A DNA stretch of 32,622 nucleotides from an uncultured Eubacteriales bacterium (lineage in GTDB: Bacteria; Bacillota; Clostridia; Oscillospirales; CAG-272), in the NCBI GenBank assembly GCA_934486825.1, contig CAKSQF010000023.1, positions 1-32,622 on the forward strand. The letters run 5' to 3'. The translations under genes were made by a program, and so were the position numbers. The notes beneath the pieces were generated by a model, which worked only from the letters and a program-made list of their open reading frames with translations, had not been told where the DNA came from and ran no database searches. Shown piece after piece: positions 24,328-32,014 of this stretch (the stretch's first letter is position 1; the number at the start of each line of letters is the position of its first letter).

Positions 24328-25482
24328 TTATATAGTACCGTTTTTCTTCCAGAAAAATCTCGAACGGACATACTGCACAACAAATTCCTGTGATTCATGG
24401 AATCCATCGTAATTCGGCTCACCTTTCGGAGCATAGAAGTAGAGGATCGGGTGCTTCACCGCGTATCCGCCTTCATCGAATATAAATCTGATCGCGCGTC
24501 TTACTTCCTCGCTTGTTCCCTTGTCTATACTGCCAGCATATCTGAAAGCAGTCCGAAGTTCGGCAACCGTATCAAAGCCTTCATAAAGCATTGCATCTCT
24601 TATACACTGTGCAACAAGCGATACACCTATAAATCCCTGATTACCGGCTTCGCCGTATACAAGACGTTCAAGCAGATCGCGATCTTCACCGACAACCGAA
24701 ACCTTACCGCCATTATAGCCGTCATACGGATCATCTATGTCAAGCAGTCCGCCTTGACTCTGAATATCAGACGGAGATACAACCTCGGGGTCGTATGGGA
24801 ATGTTGACGGGACAGTCGTGATCGGTGCGGTCGTAGCCGGAGCGGTTGTCGAAGGAACCGTTGTCACGGGAAGCGTGGTTGTTGTCGCCGGTTTTGTAGT
24901 TGTCGTTACCGGTTTTGTTGCGGTCGTCACGGGTCTCGTAGTTATCGTTACCGGTCTCGTAGTTGTCGTTACCGGTTTCGTAGTTGTCGTTACCGGTCTC
25001 GTAGTTGTCGTCACGGGTCTCGTAGTTGTCGTTACTGGTTTCGTAGTTGTCGTTACGGGTCTCGTAGTTGTCGTCACGGGTTTCGTAGTTGTCGTTACGG
25101 GTTTCGTAGTTGTCGTTACGGGAACCGTCACTGTTGTTACCGGCGTTGTCGCGGGATCGGTTGTCGTAACTCCCGTAGACGGAACGGTATCATAAACCTT
25201 ACCGCTCTCATAACCGGTATTGATCAATTCACCCGAGCCATCGGTATCAACGGTAGATACCGTTGCGGGGACAGTCGTCAGTACGGTGCCGGAAGATGCA
25301 ACAACCGAAGTAACCCATGATTTTCCGGTTGCATCTCCCCCTATAACGGATGCCGATCTTCTGTCCGGAAGCGGTACCGGTTTTGTGTCATCCTCAACAG
25401 TATACAAATAATTCCCCAATGTGCAGAAAGCAATGGCTCCGCAAAGCAAAAGGGCATTTACTGCCTTCATTTTTTTAAACAT
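24328..25482 (-). CDS. SleB-type cell wall hydrolase with Thr/Pro repeat linker
   Basis: A 384-aa secreted or membrane-anchored protein. A hydrophobic segment (about residues 8-28) serves as signal or anchor. A low-complexity Thr/Pro/Val region with about 13 heptads of the form PVTTTTK/R follows (about 114-205), then a linker. The C-terminal ~110 residues are a Hydrolase_2 (SleB) domain: LLERLVYGEAGNQGFIGVSL with the catalytic Glu, VAQCIRDAM, ILYFYAP and RSRFFW. Such enzymes cut peptidoglycan glycan strands; SleB itself opens the spore cortex. The linker suggests a domain held away from the membrane through the wall. ATG 25482 is used; see the unusual ribosome-site spacing. Confidence 0.9.
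   Translation of the reverse strand: MFKKMKAVNALLLCGAIAFCTLGNYLYTVEDDTKPVPLPDRRSASVIGGDATGKSWVTSVVASSGTVLTTVPATVSTVDTDGSGELINTGYESGKVYDTVPSTGVTTTDPATTPVTTVTVPVTTTTKPVTTTTKPVTTTTRPVTTTTKPVTTTTRPVTTTTRPVTTTTKPVTTTTRPVTITTRPVTTATKPVTTTTKPATTTTLPVTTVPSTTAPATTAPITTVPSTFPYDPEVVSPSDIQSQGGLLDIDDPYDGYNGGKVSVVGEDRDLLERLVYGEAGNQGFIGVSLVAQCIRDAMLYEGFDTVAELRTAFRYAGSIDKGTSEEVRRAIRFIFDEGGYAVKHPILYFYAPKGEPNYDGFHESQEFVVQYVRSRFFWKKNGTI
24871..25143 (-). repeat. 21-bp tandem repeat encoding PVTTTT(K/R) heptads
   Basis: About thirteen near-identical 21-bp units lie in tandem inside the SleB-like gene. They differ mainly at the K/R codon and at synonymous positions. The repeat is in frame, so unit gain or loss would change only linker length. 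Confidence 0.9.
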
Positions 25483-25492
25483 AAAAACCACG

Positions 25493-25518
25493 ACTTTTGC
25501 AGTGCAAAAGTACCTTTC
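25493..25518 (-). promoter_or_regulatory. Hairpin between ribosome site and start of the SleB-like gene
   Basis: On the minus strand GAAAGG (complement of 25513-25518) is followed by an 8-bp perfect hairpin with a 3-nt loop (complement of 25493-25511), then 10 nt, then ATG 25482. Linear spacing is 30 nt; with the hairpin folded it is 11 nt. Confidence 0.55.
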
Positions 25519-25628
25519 ATTTTATCACTGAATAATCGGTATCACATGCAAAAATAACGATAAAAAGAAAATTCAGACCGCACATATGAAATGTACGTAC
25601 AAGTCAGAACCGAATTCAACTGAATGAT

Positions 25629-25657
25629 ATAATAGCACAAAAAATCAGATTCGTCAA
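25629..25657 (-). promoter_or_regulatory. Sigma-A promoter of the SleB-like gene
   Basis: Minus-strand TTGACG (complement of 25652-25657), 17-nt spacer, TATTAT (complement of 25629-25634) with TGC extended -10. It gives a leader of about 140 nt that contains further AT-rich stem-loop potential (AATTC/GAATT and GTACAT/ATGTGC pairings). Confidence 0.75.
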
Positions 25658-25662
25658 GTCTT

Positions 25663-25692
25663 TTTTCTGCTTTTAATCACAAAAGCAGAAAA
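25663..25692 (-). terminator. Hairpin after the AraC-family gene
   Basis: A 12-bp A/T-rich stem with a CTGC/GCAG core (25663-25674 with 25681-25692) lies about 40 nt past the regulator stop. A smaller GCCC/GGGC hairpin (about 25714-25727) precedes it. No clean T-run follows, so its role as terminator is likely but not certain. Confidence 0.5.
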
Positions 25693-25730
25693 GCGTGCAT
25701 AACCGCGGACAGACCAAGCCCTATAATGGG

Positions 25731-26543
25731 CTATTTTTGTTTTGTATTGCCGTTGTTGATTCTTCTTCTGAATTCGCCTGGAGTACAGCCGTTCACATCT
25801 CTGAAAAAATCGTAAAATGTATGTGTACTGCCGAAACCGGACATATCGGAGATACGTTCCGCAGAAAGGTCGGTTGTTGAAATAAGGCGTGTCGCATAAC
25901 GTATACGGATATGGTTCAGATATTTGCAAAATCCTTTTCCCAGTGCTTCATTGAACACTCTCGACAGGTAGTCCTTATTATAGCCGAGATCGGATGCGAC
26001 GCGATCAAGCGAAAGATCATCGGTAAAATGCTCATCAATGTAATAGAGCATTTCGCACACAACCGAGGGTATACCGTCCGATCTCGGTCTGATTTCGGAC
26101 ACTCCAAGCAGTTCTACTGTTTTCCCGATGAGCAGATAAGCATATCCCTTAACCGAAAGCTGATTATTCTCTTCCGATGCACGTTCAAGCTCGCCGATCA
26201 GCTTACCGAACCCGTTGTCCAATCCCTTGAAAAAAGGCGTCGTGAAAGATTTATTCTTGAAAATCGAAAAAAAATCCGATATTTTTCTTACCGGTATCGT
26301 GATCTGTCTGACAGATGCATCGCCGTCCGACGAAATATTGTGAAATTCAAAACAGCCGATTGCGGCAAAATTGCCTTCGCAAAGCCTTGCATGCTTATCT
26401 CCCACGTATACATCGACATTTCCGCTTTCAACATAGATAAGCTCTATTTCCGAATGAAAATGACACTCAATCCGAGGATTGACAAGCGTCGTAACATCAA
26501 GCTGTTCGGCATTACCTGATTGTTTTTCTCGCAGCAGCTCCAT
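25731..26543 (-). CDS. AraC-family transcriptional regulator with cupin sensor domain
   Basis: The N-terminal ~100 residues look like a cupin (HFHSEIELIYVESGNVDVYVGD, EGNFAAIGCFEFH). The C-terminal ~100 form two AraC helix-turn-helix motifs (LSLDRVASDLGYNKDYLSRVFNEALGKGFCKYLNHIRIRYATRLI and the FGSTHTFYDFFRDVNGCTPGEFRR block, cited as spans near residues 170-255). I chose the ATG at 26543 (270 aa), with AGAGGG close upstream. A GTG at 26591 would add 16 residues but has no ribosome site. It is divergent from the ABC/DUF1854 operon and shares its promoter DNA, so it is probably the operon's regulator (inference). The inducer is unknown. Confidence 0.9.
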   Translation of the reverse strand: MELLREKQSGNAEQLDVTTLVNPRIECHFHSEIELIYVESGNVDVYVGDKHARLCEGNFAAIGCFEFHNISSDGDASVRQITIPVRKISDFFSIFKNKSFTTPFFKGLDNGFGKLIGELERASEENNQLSVKGYAYLLIGKTVELLGVSEIRPRSDGIPSVVCEMLYYIDEHFTDDLSLDRVASDLGYNKDYLSRVFNEALGKGFCKYLNHIRIRYATRLISTTDLSAERISDMSGFGSTHTFYDFFRDVNGCTPGEFRRRINNGNTKQK

Positions 26544-26611
26544 ACATTTTCCCTCTGTAATCGGCACAAGCCAAAAATCAGTTTTTTTCACAGTTTAATC
26601 AATAATTTACA

Positions 26612-26640
26612 TTGACATAATATCACAATGCGACTAAAAT
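26612..26640 (+). promoter_or_regulatory. Sigma-A promoter of the ABC/DUF1854 operon
   Basis: TTGACA (26612-26617), 17-nt spacer, TAAAAT (26635-26640). It lacks the TG before the -10 that all the other promoters in this window have. The transcript start would be near 26647, about 32 nt before the first gene. Confidence 0.75.
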
Positions 26641-26645
26641 GTCAA
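26617..26645 (-). promoter_or_regulatory. Sigma-A promoter of the AraC-family gene, overlapping the operon promoter
   Basis: Minus-strand TTGACA (complement of 26640-26645), 17-nt spacer, TATTAT (complement of 26617-26622) with TGTGA before the -10. It occupies the same DNA as the plus-strand promoter at 26612-26640. CATTGACAT at 26610-26618 and ATGTCAATG at 26639-26647 are perfect inverted copies. Confidence 0.75.
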
Positions 26646-26678
26646 TGACTTTTCAAGAAAAAAGAGAGGTGAGCAAAA

Positions 26679-29000
26679 ATGTTGCCACTGTGTACACCGA
26701 GTAAGGAGTTGCTTTCCGTACTGAGCGAAAACGGCATCGAAGAGAAGGACATAACCGCCGTACTCTATGTTGATCTGAAACTTGACGGAAACTTCGGCAA
26801 ATGCTGGCTTGTACTGAGTACCGAAAAAAATTATCTGTACCGCTTCTGCGAATATGACGGATCGTTCGACACATGGGAGCTTGACCGTCTTGCGGAGCCG
26901 TATATTGACAACTATTCGACATCCTGTCGCCTTCTTGTACATTATACGGAAGAACCGTTCGGGCATGATATTTCAAGGGAATGTTCGGAAGAACTTGCAT
27001 CAAAGGCACCGACAATCTGTATATGCGGGTGCACGAATGCCTGCAAAAAACACATGGTTGCATTTTTGCAGATATGGGAGAGAACCTTCAAGGGCGAAAC
27101 AATGAAGGATGACGACCCACTTTTCGAACAGTTCAACGCAAAATGTCCGAAATGCGGTCGCCCGTTCAAGGACCAGCAAAGAAAAATTTGTGAGTATTGC
27201 AGCGGAGGCAAGCATACAATACTGCGGATTCTCAAATACTTCAAGGATTTTAAATGGCAGCTCACAAGGGTCATGCTTTGTCTGTTTGCGACATCCGGAA
27301 TAGCTCTTCTTTCGCCTCTTATCAGCGGACGACTGCTTTTCGACCAGGTTATAAGCGCACCGACATTTGACGCCCAGGGTAATCAGCTCACGGGAAAACT
27401 GCACGACATACGTTATGTATATGCCGTTGTATTCCTTATAGTCATACTTGCCGTTATCTCTCTTTTCATCGGTATTGTGCAGGGACGATCGAATGCCGAA
27501 ATGGCAAACAGAGTCACGGCAACAATGAAAAAAGATATTTTCAATGCATTGCAGAAGCTTTCTCTTTCGTATTTCAATCAGAACCCGACAGGAAGACTGA
27601 TAAGCAGAGTTGACAACGATGTTGTAAGGATCCGCAATTTCTTTATTGACGGAGTTCCCCACCTCATTATAAACTCTCTCAACTTCATAGGTCTTGCGAT
27701 ATTCCTGTTTTTTATCAACTGGAAGCTCACTCTCATTATATTCATACCGGTACCGATAATAATACTGATATTCAGGCACATGCTTCCGAAGCTCTGGCAC
27801 GCGTATTCGATCGGCTGGAGGCGCAGTTCATCAATGAACACCATGATGGCGGATTCGCTCAACGGAGTACGCGTGGTAAAAGCTTTCGCCAAAGAGGATG
27901 CGGAAAATGACCGATTCGGAAAATATGCAAAAAAACTGTATGAAGTCAATCTTTACACCAACCTTATCACACTGACCATCTTCCCTGTCGCCGATCTTCT
28001 TATAGGCATGTCAAGCCAGGCGATCTGGGGATTCGGCGGTTTACAGGTAATGGGCGGTCATATGACATACGGTGAACTGACAACATACCTCGGATACATA
28101 GGAATGATATTCGGTCCGTTGTACTTTTTCTCGACATTTACCAATATCTTTACCGATGCGGCGAACTCGGCGACACGTATGTTTGAAACGCTTGATACAA
28201 CTCCGGATATAGTCGATGCGCCGGATGCCGTTCCGCTTGAAACGATATCTCACGACATAACATTTGACAGAGTTCATTTTCACTACACACCGAACCGCAT
28301 GATACTCAAAGATCTGTCGTTTTCGATACACGCCGGCGACCATGTCGGAATAGTCGGGCATACCGGCAGCGGGAAATCCACCATAGCGAATCTTATAATG
28401 CGCATGTATGATGTTGTTTCCGGCTCAGTTTCTATCGACGGAACCGATATAAAGAAAATAAGGATAGAAGATCTGCGAAGAAACATTGCGATAGTTTCAC
28501 AGGAAATATTCCTGTTCAGAGGAACAATTGCGGACAATATCCGTTATGCCCGTCCGGATGCATCGATGGCTGAGGTCATTGCGGCGGCACGTGCGGCAAA
28601 CGCACATGATTTTATTCTGAGTTTGCCGGAAGGATATCAGACAATGGTCGGAAACGGAAGCAGATCGCTTTCCGGCGGAGAAAGACAGAGAATATCGATT
28701 GCGAGAGCGCTCCTGCTTTCTCCTTCCCTGCTGATACTCGATGAAGCCACGGCTGCAATGGATACCGAGACCGAACGTCTGATTTCGGAGGCAATAGACA
28801 AGCTTATCGTGGGCAGAACCTCGATTACAATCGCTCACAGACTGTCAACGCTAAAAAACTGCGATTACATAATGGCGATTGAAAACGGCGAGCTTGCAGA
28901 AATGGGAACACATTCCGAACTTATTGAGAAAAAAGGTGTATTCTATCGACTTTACACACTTCAGAGCGAACAGCTTCAAAAAGTCAAATCGGGTATATGA
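26679..29000 (+). CDS. ABC exporter half-transporter with N-terminal zinc ribbon (DUF1854-associated)
   Basis: A 773-aa fused membrane/ATPase subunit. Residues 1-150 form an unrecognised cytosolic domain containing a dense cysteine cluster (C114, C116, C118, C122). A zinc ribbon follows (C156, C159, C171, C174), then a six-helix exporter domain (about 190-480) and the ATPase. ATPase motifs are canonical: Walker A GHTGSGKST near 560, LSGGERQR near 663, LILDEATAAMD near 684 and IAHRLST. An AGAGAGGTGAG ribosome site precedes the ATG. The DUF1854 gene begins 30 nt after its stop and the second half-transporter follows, so a heterodimer is likely. Related subunits are called cyanophycin-metabolism-associated in other bacteria, but no cyanophycin gene is present here. 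Substrate unknown. Confidence 0.93.
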   Translation: MLPLCTPSKELLSVLSENGIEEKDITAVLYVDLKLDGNFGKCWLVLSTEKNYLYRFCEYDGSFDTWELDRLAEPYIDNYSTSCRLLVHYTEEPFGHDISRECSEELASKAPTICICGCTNACKKHMVAFLQIWERTFKGETMKDDDPLFEQFNAKCPKCGRPFKDQQRKICEYCSGGKHTILRILKYFKDFKWQLTRVMLCLFATSGIALLSPLISGRLLFDQVISAPTFDAQGNQLTGKLHDIRYVYAVVFLIVILAVISLFIGIVQGRSNAEMANRVTATMKKDIFNALQKLSLSYFNQNPTGRLISRVDNDVVRIRNFFIDGVPHLIINSLNFIGLAIFLFFINWKLTLIIFIPVPIIILIFRHMLPKLWHAYSIGWRRSSSMNTMMADSLNGVRVVKAFAKEDAENDRFGKYAKKLYEVNLYTNLITLTIFPVADLLIGMSSQAIWGFGGLQVMGGHMTYGELTTYLGYIGMIFGPLYFFSTFTNIFTDAANSATRMFETLDTTPDIVDAPDAVPLETISHDITFDRVHFHYTPNRMILKDLSFSIHAGDHVGIVGHTGSGKSTIANLIMRMYDVVSGSVSIDGTDIKKIRIEDLRRNIAIVSQEIFLFRGTIADNIRYARPDASMAEVIAAARAANAHDFILSLPEGYQTMVGNGSRSLSGGERQRISIARALLLSPSLLILDEATAAMDTETERLISEAIDKLIVGRTSITIAHRLSTLKNCDYIMAIENGELAEMGTHSELIEKKGVFYRLYTLQSEQLQKVKSGI

Positions 29001-29030
29001 ACGGCTTAACACTGAAAGGAAGGGCTAAAA

Positions 29031-29621
29031 ATGGCAGATAATGTAAAGAAAACCGCAACAGTTCAGGATGACACAGATAAAGCGGCATCAATATTCGAGC
29101 ACAGAAAATCCATCCCCCTCACGCCCGACAATGCGCATTTTTCAAGATCGGAAGGCGGTCTTATTTCGCTAAGACTTACAACCGAAGAAAGCGGAGAAGA
29201 GTTTTTTGAACGGGTCGTAATCGTCAGATCGTTTCCGATAACAGACCCCGACATGTACATATCCATCCGTGAGCCCGATACACGCACCAAGGGGCGCGGG
29301 GACGAGATCGGACTCATTGAAAACATAAACTCTTTTGATAAGGACACTGTGGCTCTGCTTGACGAAGAACTTGACAAACGTTACTTTGTACCCGAAATCA
29401 CACACATATACAGTATGAAAGAAAAGTACGGTTACTTTTACACCGAGGCGCTGACAAGCGCCGGACGGGTAACATTTGTACTTAACAACCCGACAAACAA
29501 CATCCGTACACTTGAGGATGACCGTGTTCTTATTACCGATACGGACGGCAACTGCTTTTGCCTTCCCGACCCCAAAAAGCTTGACAAATCAAGCTACAAG
29601 ATCATTGAGATATATCTTTGA
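29031..29621 (+). CDS. DUF1854 family protein
   Basis: The 196-aa soluble protein matches DUF1854, found next to ABC exporters in diverse bacteria. The conserved part starts near residue 60 and includes RSFPITDPDMYISIREPD, ENINSFDKDTVALLDEELDKR, FVPEITHI, a strand pair (GYFYTEALTSAGRVTFVLNN) and VLITDTDGNCFCLPDPKKLDKSSYK (spans given by their key residues). No transmembrane segment or catalytic motif is visible. AAGGAAGGG precedes the ATG. Sandwiched between two half-transporters, with an 18-nt gap to the next, it is probably a cytosolic accessory or regulatory subunit (inference). Confidence 0.92.
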   Translation: MADNVKKTATVQDDTDKAASIFEHRKSIPLTPDNAHFSRSEGGLISLRLTTEESGEEFFERVVIVRSFPITDPDMYISIREPDTRTKGRGDEIGLIENINSFDKDTVALLDEELDKRYFVPEITHIYSMKEKYGYFYTEALTSAGRVTFVLNNPTNNIRTLEDDRVLITDTDGNCFCLPDPKKLDKSSYKIIEIYL

Positions 29622-29639
29622 TCCGACGGAGGAAGCCAT

Positions 29640-31844
29640 ATGAAGCTTTTATACTCGCTTCCCGCAACGCTCAAGGAAGCAATAAAAAAAGAATCGGACA
29701 ATGAAAAAATCCTCTACTGTATTCCCTACGACATAGACGGCGACAATTTTATCGATGACGGATACATTGCAATTACCGCTCACCTGATACTCAAAACGCG
29801 CCGCATGAAAGTCATCGAAAAATATTATTTATCCGATCTTTCCGATTTTCACACCGAAAAGCTCTACGGAAGCGGTGGCTTTTTCGCAAAAAAAGACGGT
29901 TCGACAACCCTTATATGCAGATTTGTTTCCGGAAAACATCTTGCCAGATTTTCGGTTATTGCCAAAGCCTGCGAACTGCTCCGCGAAGATGACAAATCCG
30001 AGCCTGTCACAAGCAGTGAACCTGAAATTTTCTGTCCGACATGCGGAAGGAGATTCCTTAAGGGAACAAAGTTCTGTCCCTACTGCCGTAAAAAGACAGA
30101 CGTATACAAAAAGCTTTGGGGAATGACATCCGGGATGAGACTTATGCTGTTTTTCCCTGTTGCGGCATCGGCAATATCAATTATTCTCAGGTTTATTATC
30201 CCCGCAATTCAGAAAAACGCGATAAACCGTTATATTGTCCCGTCGGACGGCGTCGCCGGACCGATGCGCGGCTTTATTGCGGTTATAATCGCCATGTTGG
30301 TGCTTGATATTTTCCAGCGTGCGATCAACGTCATAAGAGGACGCATCTCGGCAATATCGGGTAACAGGTTCACATTGAGATTACGCAAGCAGCTTTTTGC
30401 AAAGCTTCATTCGCTTTCGATGTCGTCAATCGGGCGAAAGTCCACGGGCGACATGATGGGACGAATAAACGGTGACGTCGGTGTGGTACAGAACTTTATA
30501 ACAAATCTGCTTCCCACATATTTTTCCCAGATTTTTTCATTCATAGTCGCACTTATAATTCTGATAATCATCAATCCTCTGATGTGTCTTTTTGTCTTCA
30601 TTCCACTTCCGATAGCTGTTTTCTCGATCATAAAATTCTGGAAGGTCATGGAGCGCAAATGGCACAAGGCGTGGCTTCTCGGCTATCGTGTAAATATTTA
30701 CTTGCAGGATACACTGAACGGCATAAGAGTCGTAAAGAATTACGGAAGCGAAAAGCGCGTCATTGAAGGCTTTGCTTCCGGTGTTGACAAATCGGCAAAG
30801 CAAAGCGAGTCAACCGACAAGCTGTTTGACCTGTTCTTTCCGATAGTCGGTTTTGTATTGCGCTTCGGGCACTACCTCATACTGCTTTACGGAAACATAT
30901 TGCTTTTCGGCGGTGCCATGTCGATAGGCGAGCTAAACCAGTTCAACAGCTATGCCGGTATCCTTTATGAACCGCTCATGCAGATAAATCAGATTCCGAG
31001 AAACATTACACAGTTTTTCACATCGCTCAGCAAAATCCTTGAAGTCCTTGAAGAGGAGCCCGAGGTTGAGGATCAGAAAAATCCGCGCGACATAAAGGTC
31101 AAAGGTAACCTTTCTGTCCGGGATGTAACGTTCGGATATGACAGTTACAATCCGGTGCTTGAGCACATCAATCTTGAAGTCCGTCAGGGCGAAATGATCG
31201 GCATTGTCGGTCATTCCGGATGCGGAAAAACAACTCTTATCAACCTCATTATGCGTCTTTATGACCCCAACTCCGGACGCATAGTCCTTGACGGCGTTGA
31301 CATCCGTGATCTTTCGCAAAACTCACTCCGTTCTCAGATAGGTGTAGTCCTTCAGGAAACACATCTTTTTTCGGGAACTGTCAGAGACAACATAAAATAC
31401 AGCAAACCTGATGCAACAAATGCAGAGGTAATACATGCCGCCCGGATGGCAAACGCGCATGATTTCATTCTCGGTCTGCCGGAGGGCTACAACACCATGG
31501 TCGGTGAAAAGGGTTTTTCCCTTTCTGGCGGAGAACGACAGAGAATTGCGATCGCGCGCGCACTTATACACAATCCGTCTATACTTATCCTCGACGAAGC
31601 AACCGCTGCTCTTGACACCGAAACCGAAAAGCTGATTCAGGATGCAATTAACAATCTGACCGAAAACAGAACCACACTTGCAATTGCCCACAGACTGTCC
31701 ACCCTGAGAGGCGCCGACAAATTGCTTGTCCTCGACCACGGCCATGTTGCCGAATTCGGAACCCATTCCGAACTGCTTCAGAAAAAAGGCATATATTACA
31801 AGCTGGTCATGGCACAGACAGAAGCCGCTCTTGCGAAGGGTTAG
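29640..31844 (+). CDS. Second ABC exporter half-transporter with N-terminal PH-like domain and zinc ribbon
   Basis: A 734-aa fused subunit. Residues 1-125 look like a small beta-rich, PH-like domain (YIAITAHLILKTRRMKVIEKYYLSDL, key residues G41 to L67). A zinc ribbon follows (C132, C135, C146, C149), then six membrane helices (about 165-450) and the ATPase. Motifs are canonical: Walker A GHSGCGKTT near 523, LSGGERQR near 626, LILDEATAALD near 647 and IAHRLST. Neither this nor its partner has a degenerate ATP site, unlike many heterodimeric exporters. GGAGGAAGCC precedes the ATG. It ends the operon. Substrate unknown. Confidence 0.93.
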   Translation: MKLLYSLPATLKEAIKKESDNEKILYCIPYDIDGDNFIDDGYIAITAHLILKTRRMKVIEKYYLSDLSDFHTEKLYGSGGFFAKKDGSTTLICRFVSGKHLARFSVIAKACELLREDDKSEPVTSSEPEIFCPTCGRRFLKGTKFCPYCRKKTDVYKKLWGMTSGMRLMLFFPVAASAISIILRFIIPAIQKNAINRYIVPSDGVAGPMRGFIAVIIAMLVLDIFQRAINVIRGRISAISGNRFTLRLRKQLFAKLHSLSMSSIGRKSTGDMMGRINGDVGVVQNFITNLLPTYFSQIFSFIVALIILIIINPLMCLFVFIPLPIAVFSIIKFWKVMERKWHKAWLLGYRVNIYLQDTLNGIRVVKNYGSEKRVIEGFASGVDKSAKQSESTDKLFDLFFPIVGFVLRFGHYLILLYGNILLFGGAMSIGELNQFNSYAGILYEPLMQINQIPRNITQFFTSLSKILEVLEEEPEVEDQKNPRDIKVKGNLSVRDVTFGYDSYNPVLEHINLEVRQGEMIGIVGHSGCGKTTLINLIMRLYDPNSGRIVLDGVDIRDLSQNSLRSQIGVVLQETHLFSGTVRDNIKYSKPDATNAEVIHAARMANAHDFILGLPEGYNTMVGEKGFSLSGGERQRIAIARALIHNPSILILDEATAALDTETEKLIQDAINNLTENRTTLAIAHRLSTLRGADKLLVLDHGHVAEFGTHSELLQKKGIYYKLVMAQTEAALAKG

Positions 31845-31937
31845 ACGACATCCGATATTAAATTATCCGGTTGATTTTAAAAACTTTATTGCAAATACAC
31901 GTATATCACCGTTGATAATCGCAATAATAATGTATGA

Positions 31938-31980
31938 ACGGAACCCGGTCGTGCGTATTCTGTGCATGATCGGGTTCCGT
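31938..31980 (+). terminator. Long hairpin after the ABC operon
   Basis: A 10-bp perfect stem base (31938-31947 with 31971-31980) continues inward through G-U-containing pairs to about 18 bp. It lies 95 nt after the last ABC gene and 34 nt before the next. Only a short TTTT follows (ACATTTTCC), so it may be a terminator with a weak tail or a processing/stabilising stem. The stretch 31845-31937 holds nothing else I can support. Confidence 0.5.
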
Positions 31981-32014
31981 ATCACATTTTCCGCAGTTTG
32001 CTTCAGGAGGAAAA

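Noticed and set aside
24871..25143. CRISPR-like regular repeats
   Set aside because: Units are contiguous 21-bp coding repeats without unique spacers and lie inside a gene.
24818..25195. Long plus-strand frame rich in Val/Gly opposite the Thr/Pro repeats
   Set aside because: It is the complement of the 21-bp repeat in the SleB-like gene; a period divisible by three keeps all frames open. No ribosome site or family match.
27000..27800. 266-aa minus-strand frame inside the first ABC gene
   Set aside because: Antisense to a well-supported ABC exporter and of low-complexity composition.
26679..31844. Assigning the ABC/DUF1854 operon to cyanophycin metabolism
   Set aside because: That label fits other bacteria with cphA nearby. 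No cyanophycin synthetase or cyanophycinase is in this window.
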